Shown here piece after piece: positions 51,273 to 59,900 of a stretch of DNA of 64,000 nt (positions are counted from its first letter, which is position 1; each line of letters opens with the position of its first letter). The notes below the pieces were generated by a model. It was not told the DNA's origin, did not search any database, and saw only the letters and a list, made by a program, of their open reading frames with translations. This DNA is from Patulibacter brassicae (GTDB lineage Bacteria > Actinomycetota > Thermoleophilia > Solirubrobacterales > Solirubrobacteraceae): positions 62,001-126,000 of the forward strand of contig NZ_JAXAVX010000003.1 in the NCBI RefSeq assembly GCF_033949425.1, in the 5' to 3' direction. The position numbers and the translations under genes were made by a program.

Positions 51273-52301
51273 TCAGGTGCCGACGGGACGGCGCGCGACC
51301 CGCCGCGCGCCGAGGCCGAGCGCGAGGACCGCGGCGTAGACCGCCACCGCCGCGACGGAGCTCGCCGCCACGACGAGGCCCCCGGCGAGGACCGCGCCCC
51401 CGGCGTCGCCGGCCGCCGCGGCCACGCCGGCCGGCGACGCCGCGACCCCGATCGGCAGGAGCCCGGCGGCCCCGAGCGCCGCGTGCAGGGGTCCGGCGTC
51501 GGTCAGCACGACGGGCACCCCGCAGAGCGCGAGCGCCGCGAGCGCCCGTCCCGCCCCGAGGAGCTGGATCGCGCCGAGCAGCACGACGAACGGCGTGCGT
51601 CGGCGGCGGTCCTCGAGGATCGCGAGACCGCGGGCGGCCGGCCGGTGCGCGAACCGCCGCGCCGCCCAGCGGAGCAGCAGCACGAGGCCCGCGGCCCCGG
51701 CGACCGCCGCCGCGGCGGCGGGCAGCGAGCCCTCGCTGCCCGCCAGCACGCACGCGGCGAGCAGGATCGTCGTCAGCACCGCCTCGACCACCGCGATCGG
51801 CGCGTCGGTCGCGACGACCTGCAGCGGGCGCGGCGCGCCGTGGGGGTCCAGGCGACGCAGCGCGAGGGCACGCACCGGCAGCGCGAGCGGCGCCACGAGC
51901 GCGCCGGCGAGGAACGCGGCGCCGTTGGCGCCGTGGACGGCGTCGCGCGTCGGCCGGCGCCCGGTGACCGACGCGAGCGCCAGCCGCCAGGCCTCGCTGC
52001 GCAGGACGAGCGTGGCCAGGTGCGTGACCACGAGCGCCGGGAACGCCAGCGGCGGCACCGCCGCGAGTGCCGCCTCGACCTCGTGGCGGCGCGCGAGGAG
52101 CAGCAGCACGAGCGCCGCGACGGCCAGCGGCGGCAGGAGCCACGTCGTCAGCGTCCGTCCCCGCGCCGCGATCCGGGCCCCGAGGCGCCGGCCGGCGCGA
52201 CGTGGATCGAGGGAGCGGGGCCGTCCCGCGCGGGCGGTGGGAGCGTGGGTCTCGACCGAGGTGGGAGCGGCGGTCGAGGCGCCCGACGGGACGGCCTCCA
52301 T
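51273..52301 (-). CDS. Multi-helix membrane protein, YbhN/UPF0104 (lysylphosphatidylglycerol synthase-like) type
   Basis: 342 residues. A polar Arg-rich N-terminus of 50 residues is followed by about eight hydrophobic segments (WLLPPLAVAALVLLLLA, PALVVTHLATLVLRSEAWRLAL, FLAGALVAPLALPVRALAL, VVEAVLTTILLAACVLAG). LRSEAWRLALASV with NGAAFLAGALVAP matches the transmembrane flippase-like part of MprF/YbhN proteins. It may move or modify lipids. Assignment is moderate. Confidence 0.7.
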   Translation of the reverse strand: MEAVPSGASTAAPTSVETHAPTARAGRPRSLDPRRAGRRLGARIAARGRTLTTWLLPPLAVAALVLLLLARRHEVEAALAAVPPLAFPALVVTHLATLVLRSEAWRLALASVTGRRPTRDAVHGANGAAFLAGALVAPLALPVRALALRRLDPHGAPRPLQVVATDAPIAVVEAVLTTILLAACVLAGSEGSLPAAAAAVAGAAGLVLLLRWAARRFAHRPAARGLAILEDRRRRTPFVVLLGAIQLLGAGRALAALALCGVPVVLTDAGPLHAALGAAGLLPIGVAASPAGVAAAAGDAGGAVLAGGLVVAASSVAAVAVYAAVLALGLGARRVARRPVGT

Positions 52302-52643
52302 CTCGACAGCGAGGGTGACGTGCCCCGCGGGATGCCGGGTGAACGAGCGGTGACCCCCTCCGGGAGCCCCGATTCGGGGTGAAACGCCCGGGATCGCCCC
52401 GCACGTCGGTTGCTAGCTTCCGGCCCGGAAGACAGGCTGGCGTCGGAGTCCCCCCCACCCCCGTCCGGCGACCGGCCCCCGGTGTCCCATCCGGTCCTCC
52501 CGCATCGGCGCACCCGCGCTGTCGTCCCCGGCTCGCCCCGCCGGGGACGACAGCCCGCCGAGGCCCCGGCCCGTCGCCCCGCTGGGCGCGGGGTAGCCGA
52601 GCCGGTCGACGCGCGCGCCGGGCCGCGCGCCGGCGGACCCGGA
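52302..52643. other. 342-bp gap between uppP end and the YbhN-like gene start
   Basis: No gene is seen. The region holds the strong hairpin at 52519-52553, a C-run (52451-52460) and TAGCTT at about 52414, which could be a plus-strand -10 box but leads to no convincing frame. Confidence 0.6.
52519..52553 (-). terminator. Strong hairpin after uppP
   Basis: Perfect 14-bp arms CTGTCGTCCCCGGC and GCCGGGGACGACAG (52519-52532 and 52540-52553) enclose a 7-nt loop, about 90 nt past the uppP stop. It lacks a T-run, as is common in high-GC actinobacteria. Confidence 0.65.
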
Positions 52644-53489
52644 TCAGATCGAGGAGGCCGCGTTCGGGTCGACCGCGCCGGCGGCGATGAGGATGAGCAG
52701 CAGGATGCCGAGCGCCACCCGGTAGATGACGAACGGGCGGAAGCTGTGCGTGCTGATGAAGCGCATGAGCCAGGCGACGACGGCGAAGCCGACGAGGAAC
52801 GAGATGACGGTCGCGAGGATCGTCGGCCCCCAGGAGACGTGCTCCCCGCCGATGTCCTTCAGCTCGTAGAGCCCGGACGCCAGCACGGCCGGCACCGCCA
52901 GCAGGAACGCGTACCGCGCGGCGGCCTCGCGGCGGTAGCCGAGCAGCAGGCCGGCGGTGATCGTGCCGCCGGAGCGCGAGACGCCCGGGACGAGCGCCAG
53001 CGCCTGCGCGAAGCCGTAGAGCAGGCCGTGGCGCGGGGTCAGGTCCTCGAGCGTGCGGCGGTTCGTCGCCACGCGGTCCGCCCAGCCGAGCAGCAGGCCG
53101 AAGACGATGAGCGTCGCGGCGATGAGGTGCAGGTCGCGGAACGCGGTCTTGATCGTGTCCTGCAGGAGGATGCCGAGCAGGCCGATCGGGATCGTGCCGA
53201 TGATGATGAGCCAGCCCATCCGCGCGTCCGTGTCCGCCGGCCAGCCGCGTCGAGCGAGCACCGCGGGCAGCGATCGCCACCACGCGACGAGGATCCGCGC
53301 GATGTCGTGCCGGAAGTACAGGAGCACCGCCAGCTCGGTGCCGATCTGGATCACCGCGGTGAACGCGGCCCCCGGATCGTCCCAGCCGGCGATGCCCGCG
53401 GTGATCCGCAGGTGGGCGCTGGAGGAGATCGGCAGGAACTCCGTGAGCCCCTGCACGAGCCCGTAGATCACCGCTTGGAGCGCATCCAT
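52644..53489 (-). CDS. uppP: Undecaprenyl-diphosphatase
   Basis: 281 residues with about eight helices. The catalytic motifs are QGLTEFLPISSSAHL near the N-terminus and LALVPGVSRSGGTI in the middle. UppP (BacA) removes a phosphate from undecaprenyl diphosphate at the outer face of the membrane, recycling the carrier for peptidoglycan. Length and motifs are standard. TACCCT lies 9 nt before the ATG on the minus strand. It appears monocistronic, ending at a strong hairpin. Confidence 0.96.
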   Translation of the reverse strand: MDALQAVIYGLVQGLTEFLPISSSAHLRITAGIAGWDDPGAAFTAVIQIGTELAVLLYFRHDIARILVAWWRSLPAVLARRGWPADTDARMGWLIIIGTIPIGLLGILLQDTIKTAFRDLHLIAATLIVFGLLLGWADRVATNRRTLEDLTPRHGLLYGFAQALALVPGVSRSGGTITAGLLLGYRREAAARYAFLLAVPAVLASGLYELKDIGGEHVSWGPTILATVISFLVGFAVVAWLMRFISTHSFRPFVIYRVALGILLLILIAAGAVDPNAASSI

Positions 53490-53498
53490 CGGCGGTGG

Positions 53499-53504
53499 AG
53501 GGTA
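53499..53504 (-). promoter_or_regulatory. -10 box TACCCT of uppP
   Basis: TACCCT on the minus strand lies 9 nt before ATG 53489, so the transcript is leaderless or nearly so. Confidence 0.45.
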
Positions 53505-53615
53505 CTGGCGTCCTGCGCCGCCGGGTGCGGCCTGGCGCGCCGGGCCTCGCCGGGCGGATCGGCGTCCGACGGCCGGGCGAGCGGCCCGGGGAGCCGCTGG
53601 ACGACGGCTCCCCGA

Positions 53616-54893
53616 TCAGGCCGCGCCGGCGCCTGGGAGGACGCGGACGCGCACGCGGCGCTGCTCGAGCGCGGCGATCCAGCCGCCGCGGACGCGGTCG
53701 CGCAGGTGCTCCTGCCCGAGCGCCATGAGCGCCGGGTAGGCGGCGGTCGGATCGACCGGGCTGCCCATCCGCCAGGCGAACCACTGGCGCTCGAAGTGCC
53801 GGACCCGCTCGTCCTCCGGCGCCGCGACCGCCCGCAGGTGGATCCGCAGGACCTTCCGGGCCGGGCGCTCCGTCGCCACGAGGCCGACCCGCTCCAGGTC
53901 GCCGAGCAGCGCGGCGACCGTCGAGCGGTGGTCGCCGTCCGGCGCGAGGTTCAGGAGCTCGGCGAGCTCGCCGGCGATCGCGGCGGTCGAGCTGTCGAAG
54001 GACCCGACCCGGCCGTCGGTGTGCCGCAGCAGCGCGAGCCAGAGCGCGGCCCCGCGCTTCGCCCGCCGGAGGGCGTTCGTGCCGATCCCGCCGCCGAGCA
54101 GCAGCGCGGCGACCTCGAAGGCGGCCAGGCCGACGGGATCGCCCGCGGCCGGCGGCTGCTCGTGCTCCAGGCCGTGGGCCGTGACCCACCCCCGCAGGCT
54201 GTTGAGCCCCGCGCCGTCGGGCGACAGCGCGAGCGCGAGCGGCGGCAGGGCCATCGGGCCCACCGCGTAGACCCCGTCGGGGTCGCGGAACGCGGGGTCC
54301 GGCGCGAGCAGCCGCGCCCGCAGGCGCCCGTGGCGGGAGAGCTCGCGGAACCGGCGCCCGGCGATCCCGTCCGTCCCGACCTCCCACGACAGCCGCTGGA
54401 TCCGCCGCGTCAGCGGCGCCAGCTCCGGGCGCTGCTCCGCCTCGTCCATCCGGATCCGCGCCGCGCGCAGCGCCTCGCGGTCCGGTGCCGGCGGCCGCAC
54501 GAGCGCCAGGCGCCCGAGCGTCCGCTCGATCGCGCCGATCTCCTCGAGCGCCTCCAGCGAGGCCTCGAGCGACGCCACGTCGTGCCCGGCGCTGATCGCG
54601 GCGTGCCGCCGCGCCAGCTCGGGCAGCGAGCGGGGCAGGATGGCGTGGTAGCCGCCGGTCCGCTCCACGAGGAGGAAGTGCGCGATCGAGACGCCGAGCG
54701 AGAGCTCGGTCGCCGGGGACCGCCCGTGCAGGACGGTGACGAGCTCGGTCGCGCTGCTCAGCAGCGGCCAGTGCCGCACCGCCGGCTCGTCGATCGGCCC
54801 GTGCGTGGCGTCGACGAGCCGTGGCTCGTACTCGAGCTCGTCGAGCGCGAGCGCGCCCCGCCAGCTCCAGGTGTCCCGGAAGATCCGCTGCAT
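53616..54893 (-). CDS. Hypothetical protein, possibly winged-helix containing
   Basis: About 425 residues from ATG 54893; an alternative start at 54944 adds 17. No membrane segment or signal is visible. Two helical regions could be winged helices: LEASLEALEEIGAIERTLGR (about 110-130) and STVAALLGDLERVGLVATERP (about 310-335). WLALLRHTDGRVGSFD and HFERQWFAWRMG are distinctive but unrecognised. It looks like a replication-initiator-like or regulatory layout, but this is a guess. It stands between uppP and holB on the same strand. Confidence 0.7.
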   Translation of the reverse strand: MQRIFRDTWSWRGALALDELEYEPRLVDATHGPIDEPAVRHWPLLSSATELVTVLHGRSPATELSLGVSIAHFLLVERTGGYHAILPRSLPELARRHAAISAGHDVASLEASLEALEEIGAIERTLGRLALVRPPAPDREALRAARIRMDEAEQRPELAPLTRRIQRLSWEVGTDGIAGRRFRELSRHGRLRARLLAPDPAFRDPDGVYAVGPMALPPLALALSPDGAGLNSLRGWVTAHGLEHEQPPAAGDPVGLAAFEVAALLLGGGIGTNALRRAKRGAALWLALLRHTDGRVGSFDSSTAAIAGELAELLNLAPDGDHRSTVAALLGDLERVGLVATERPARKVLRIHLRAVAAPEDERVRHFERQWFAWRMGSPVDPTAAYPALMALGQEHLRDRVRGGWIAALEQRRVRVRVLPGAGAA

Positions 54894-55058
54894 CGGTGAT
54901 GCCCACGACGCGCGACGGCCCCATCCGCGTCGAAGTGGCGACACCCTACGCGGGATCGAGGCGCCCGGCGAGTCGCCTCGGCGAGGGTCCGGCGGCGCGC
55001 GGTCGCGCGGCGGACGCGCACCGGGCGCGAATTCCGGTCGCGCGCCCGCGGCGGGCCG

Positions 55059-56198
55059 TCAGCGCCGCCGGGGACCGACCGCCTCGCCCAGCCGGACGCT
55101 CAGCGCGTCGAGCTGCAGCTCCTCCGTGGCGTTCACGCGGAGGCTCCGGCGGGTCGCGTCGACGAGCTCGACGGCGCGCAGCGCCCGGTGGGGATCGCCG
55201 AGGCGCTGGGCGTCCTCCCCGACCGCGGCGACGCGGTCCAGGTGGTGCAGCTCGTCGGTGGCGCCCAGCACGGCCGCGGCGACGTCGCGGAACCAGAGGC
55301 CGCAGAGCCGCAGCGCGAGGTCGAGCGTCTGGGTCCGCGCCCGCCGGCTCGCCCGCTTGCCGTCGTCGGTCGCCTCGCGCGCGACCCGCTTGCGCTCGCG
55401 GTCGGGCAGCTGGTCGGCGCGCTCGGCGGCCGCCGCCACGACGGCCGCGGAGGCCGCCTCGCCGTGGGCCACGGCGACCTCGATGAGGCTGCGCCACGGC
55501 GGCATGCCGGGATTGCCGCTGAGCGCGTGCCGCGCGAGCGACTCGGCCGCCGCCCGCAGCGCGCGGCCGTCGTCCCCGGCGAGGCGCTCGGCGAGCCCCG
55601 CGTCCCCGAGGGCGAGTCGGGCGCAGGCGCGGGCCGTCTCCTCCGCCACGAGCGCGCGGTCGACGATCCGGCGGACGAGCTCGTCCTCGGGCGGCGCGTC
55701 GAAGCGCACCGCCTGGCAGCGCGAGCGGACGGTCGGCAGCAGCTCCCCGGGCCGATCGCTCAGCAGGACGAGCACGACGTAGGACGGCGGCTCCTCCAGC
55801 GTCTTCAGCAGCCGGTTGGCCGCCGTGTCGTTCAGCGCGTCGGCGTGCTCGAGGACGAACACGCGGTGCGCCGCCTCGAACGGCCTGCGGCTCACGGCCC
55901 CCACGACCGCCTCGTCGATGTCGCCCACCCGCATCTCGCCCGCGCCCGTCGGCCGGACCCACGTCAGGTCGGGGTGGGCGTCGCGGGCGATCCGGGCCGC
56001 GACCGCCGCCGGATCGCTCGTCCCGCGCGCGAGGAGGTCCGTGGCGAGCGCCCGCGCGACCTCGCGCTTGCCGCTGCCCGCGGGCCCGTGGAAGAGGTAG
56101 GCGTGCGACGGCGACGGCGTGCCCGCGGACGGGAACGCCGAGGCGAGCACCGCGCGGGCGTGCGGCTGGCGCTCGGTGGCCTGGAGCACGGCGCTCAC
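55059..56198 (-). CDS. holB: DNA polymerase III subunit delta'
   Basis: 379 residues. HAYLFHGPAGSGKREVARAL is the P-loop, VFVLEHADALNDTAANRLLKTLEEPPSYVVLVLLS the Walker B and sensor region, and LLPTVRSRCQAVRFDAP the SRC motif of clamp-loader subunits. The zinc-binding Cys cluster of E. coli delta' is not evident. It is part of the clamp loader. It is divergent from tmk, the usual neighbour. GTG 56198 follows TAGCAT by 7 nt. Confidence 0.95.
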   Translation of the reverse strand: MSAVLQATERQPHARAVLASAFPSAGTPSPSHAYLFHGPAGSGKREVARALATDLLARGTSDPAAVAARIARDAHPDLTWVRPTGAGEMRVGDIDEAVVGAVSRRPFEAAHRVFVLEHADALNDTAANRLLKTLEEPPSYVVLVLLSDRPGELLPTVRSRCQAVRFDAPPEDELVRRIVDRALVAEETARACARLALGDAGLAERLAGDDGRALRAAAESLARHALSGNPGMPPWRSLIEVAVAHGEAASAAVVAAAAERADQLPDRERKRVAREATDDGKRASRRARTQTLDLALRLCGLWFRDVAAAVLGATDELHHLDRVAAVGEDAQRLGDPHRALRAVELVDATRRSLRVNATEELQLDALSVRLGEAVGPRRR

Positions 56199-56205
56199 GG
56201 CGGCG

Positions 56206-56211
56206 ATGCTA
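56206..56211 (-). promoter_or_regulatory. -10 box TAGCAT of holB
   Basis: TAGCAT on the minus strand lies 7 nt before GTG 56198. It shares the 14-bp string TAGCATCGCCGCCG with the cobJ promoter. Confidence 0.55.
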
Positions 56212-56269
56212 CGTCACCCGGACCGCCGGGCGGCGGTGGGCGGGGAGGGCGGGCGGGCTCCTCCCGCGT

Positions 56270-56275
56270 TAGCCT
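56270..56275 (+). promoter_or_regulatory. -10 box TAGCCT of tmk
   Basis: TAGCCT lies 9 nt before ATG 56285, divergent from the holB promoter. Confidence 0.45.
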
Positions 56276-56284
56276 GGCGACCCG

Positions 56285-56935
56285 ATGGCGCCCCCGGGTC
56301 GGTTGATCACCATCGAGGGCCTCGACGGCGCCGGCAAGACGACGCTCGCCGCGGGACTCGAGCAGGAGCTGCGCCGCCGGCGGCTGCCGGTCGTCGCGCT
56401 GCGCGAGCCCGGCGGGGTCGTCCTCGGCGAGCGGATCCGCGCGCTCCTCGCCGATCCGGTGCTCGACGTCGACCCGCGCGCCGAGGCGCTGCTCTTCGCC
56501 GCCTCGCGCGCCCAGCTCGTCGCCGAGCGGCTCGCCCCCCTCCTGCGCGACGGCGCCTGGGTCCTGCTGGACCGCTTCGTCGACAGCTCGCTCGCCTACC
56601 AGGGCGGGGGCCGCGAGCTCGGCGTCGACGCCGTCGCCGCGATCAACGCCACGGCCGTCGGCGACGTCCGCCCCGACCGCACGCTGCTCCTGCGCCTCGA
56701 CCCGGCGACGGGCCGGCGACGGCTGGCCGCGCGCGGCGACGAGGCCGACCGGATGGAGCGCCTCGACGAGCCGTTCTTCGCCCGGACCGCGGCCGCCTAC
56801 GACCGGATCGCCGAGGCGGACCCGGGCCGCGTCCGGGTGCTCGACGCGACCGCCGAGCCGGACGCCGTGCTCGCGGCCGCGCTCGCCGCGCTCGCCGACC
56901 TGCTCGGCCCCGAGGGCGACTCCTCCGGCACCTGA
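56285..56935 (+). CDS. tmk: Thymidylate kinase
   Basis: 216 residues. P-loop ITIEGLDGAGKTTLAAG, dTMP-site LREPGGVVLGERIRALL, and DRFVDSSLAYQGGGRELG are the standard thymidylate kinase blocks, with LID-region RRRLAARGDEADRME. It makes dTDP from dTMP for DNA synthesis. Ends in a short acidic tail. Its pairing with holB is common in bacteria. The giant coiled-coil gene starts 63 bp downstream with its own -10 box. Confidence 0.96.
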   Translation: MAPPGRLITIEGLDGAGKTTLAAGLEQELRRRRLPVVALREPGGVVLGERIRALLADPVLDVDPRAEALLFAASRAQLVAERLAPLLRDGAWVLLDRFVDSSLAYQGGGRELGVDAVAAINATAVGDVRPDRTLLLRLDPATGRRRLAARGDEADRMERLDEPFFARTAAAYDRIAEADPGRVRVLDATAEPDAVLAAALAALADLLGPEGDSSGT

Positions 56936-56985
56936 TCGGGACGCCGCGCGCTGCGGCGGCCCCGTTCGGCATCGGCCGCAGGGCC

Positions 56986-56991
56986 TAGACT
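56986..56991 (+). promoter_or_regulatory. -10 box TAGACT of the giant coiled-coil gene
   Basis: TAGACT is followed by 7 nt and GTG 56999. This fixes the start of the open frame. Confidence 0.6.
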
Positions 56992-56998
56992 CGCCCGC

Positions 56999-59900
56999 GT
57001 GAGCGAGGGCAACGAGGCCGCCTCCCGGCCACCGTCCTTCGCCTGCGAGCGCTTCGACGCGGTGCCCGCCGGCGCCGGCACCGCGCTCCTGCGGGTCGAG
57101 GGCCGGTGGACCGCGCCCCGGCGCGGGCGCCTCGGCGTCCCGGCGCTGCTCGTCGACGACGGCCGCCGCAGCCGCCGCATCGCGCCCCTGCCGGGTCCCG
57201 GCGACAGCGCGCCGCTCGCGGGGCCGCAGGAGCCGACGTGGCGCGTCGCGTTCTCCTGCCCGCAGGAGCTCGTCGACGACGAGCGCAACGCGTTCGCGCT
57301 GGATCTCGGTTCCGACCTGCTCGTCGACCTGCCGCGTCCGCGGCTGCGCGCCCTGCCGCGGCGTCCCGAGCCCGAGCCGAAGCCCGTCGAGCCGGAGCCG
57401 GTGGCGCCGCCGACCGGCCGCTCGCGCCCGCTGGACCTGCCGCCGCCGACGCCGCCGCTGGCCCCGGTCCGCGAGCTCGAGGCCGAGCGCGACCGGCGGC
57501 TGCAGGCCGAGCGCGCGGCCGAGCAGCAGCGCCAGGCGGTCGCCGAGCTCGAGCGGCGCGTGGCCGACGAGCGCGCGGGTCGCCGCGACGCGGAGCAGCG
57601 GCTCGAGCTCGCGACGGCGCGCGTCCGCGAGGCCGAGCGGCGCCACGAGCAGCTGCAGCAGCGGGCGGGCCCGCAGGTCGAGCAGGCGCGCGCGGACGCG
57701 CAGGCGGCGCGCGAGCGCCTCGCGGTGGCCGAGGAGGCCGCGGACGAGGCGCAGCGACGGCGAGGAGCCGCCGAGGAGCGGCTCTCGGCCCTCGAGCGCG
57801 AGCTGGAGGTGCTGCGTCGCGATCTCGCGCGCGCCGCGGCCGAGCGCGAGGAGGCGCTGGCCGCCGCGGCGGACGAGCGGACGGCGGCCGCCGAGGCCCT
57901 GCGGACCGCCCGCGAGGACGCGCGCGTCCGCGAGGCGGAGGCCGTGGATCGCGCGGCCGAGGCGCAGCGGGACGCCGAGCGCGCCGCCGACGCGCTGGCC
58001 GCCCTCCACGGCGAGCTCGAGGCGACGGAGCGTCGCCGGGCGGAGCTCGGCGTCGCGCACGACGCCGCCCGCGCGGACGCCGCGGAGGCGCGGACGGCGC
58101 TGGCCGACGCCGAGCAGGAGCTCGAGGAGCTGCGCCGGCGCGTGGCGGACCGGGACCGCGAGGTCGCGGAGGAGGCCGACCGGCACGCGGAGGAGGCCCG
58201 GCGCGCGGCCGAGGAGCGCGCCGCGCTCGTGCGGGCGCGCGAGGACGCCGAGGCGGCGGTCGCCACCACCGCGGCGACCCTGGCGCAGCGCGACCGCGAG
58301 CTCGCCGAGCGCCTGCGCGAGCGCGACGCCCTGCGCGCCGAGCTCGAGGCGCTGCGCCAGGCCCGCGGGAACGAGGACAGCGCGACGCGCGACCGGCTCG
58401 ACGTCCTCGAGCAGGAGGCGCGCGAGCGGATCGCCGCGGCCGAGCGGCAGGCCGAGGCGCTCGTCGAGGAGGCCCGGAGGGAGCGCGACGCGGTCGAGTC
58501 CTCCGCCGAGGCGCTCGCGGCCACCGTCGATCGCGAGCGCTCCGAGCTCGCGCGGCGCCTCGCCGGGCTCGACGCCGAGCGGGACGCCGCGGCTGCCGAG
58601 CGCGCGGAGCAGGACCGGACGCTGCTCGCCGTCCAGGCGACGGCCGAGGAGGCGCAGCGCCGCGCCGAGGAGCTGGCCGCCGCCCGCGACGCGGCCGAGC
58701 GCGACCGCGCGGCCCACGCCGCTCGCGAGCAGGAGCTCACGCGCGAGCTCGAGGACGCGCGCGCCCGGCTCGCGACGCTGGAGGCGCAGGTCGAGCAGGA
58801 GCGCGAGGCGGCGCGCGCCGCGGTCGCCGCGGCCGAGGGCCGGCTCGTCGAGGAGCGGGACGCCGCCGCGGCCCGGCTCGCCGAGCAGCGCGCCGACGCC
58901 GAGACCGTCGAGGCGCAGCTGCGGCGCGACCTGCGCACCGCCGTCCGGGCCCTGGACCGCGACCGCGAGCGCGCCGAGCGGGCGCTCGCGGAGGCGCGCG
59001 AGGTCCACGACCGGCTCGGTGCCGACGCGCGTCGCTGGCGCGAGCACGTCGACGCGCTGACCGTCGAGCGCGACGCCCTCGCGGCCGACCGCGAGCGGCT
59101 CTCCGCCGCGGTCGAGGAGGCCCGCGCCGCCGGCGAGGCCGCGGCGGCCGCCGGCGCGGAGGAGCGACAGCGTCGCGCCACGGAGCTCGACGCCGCCGCG
59201 ACGGCGCTGGCCGCGGCGCAGGAGCGCGAGCAGGCCGCCATCGCCCGACGCGAGGCGCTGGAGCGGGAGCTCGAGGAGCTCGAGGAGCTCCGGGCCACCG
59301 CCGCGCGGCAGGGCGAGGAGCTGGCCGAGCTCGAGGAGCGTCTCGCCGAGCTCGGCCCCGAGCGCGAGCGCCGCGCCAGCGCCGAGCGCGTCGCCGAGGC
59401 CGCGCTGGCCGAGCGCGCCCGCAGCGAGGCGACGATCGCCGAGCTCGAGACCGAGGTCGGCCGGCTCACGACGGAGCTCGACGAGCGACGCGCGGCGGCG
59501 GCGACCCTCGACGCGGAGGTCGCCCGGCTGCGGGACGACCTCGCCGCGCACGAGGAGCAGGTCGCGCGCCACGCGGAGGAGCTCGCCGCGCGCACCGCGC
59601 GCCTGGACGAGCTCGAGCGGGAGCGCGACGCCGCGCGCGACGAGGGGGAGCAGCGGACGCGCGAGCTCGCGGCGGCGCGCGCCGAGGCCGAGCGCCAGGC
59701 CGACGAGCGCGACGCCGCGGAGGCGCGGGCGACGTCCGCGGAGGCCGCGGGCGTCGCGGCCCAGGAGCGAGCCCAGGCCGCCGAGGACGAGCGCCACCGG
59801 ACCGCCGAGGAGGCCGACGAGGCCCGCGCCGCGGCCCAGGACGCCCGCCGTGCCGCCGAGGAGGCGCGCGGGGAGGCCGCGCGCGCCGCCGCGGAGGCGC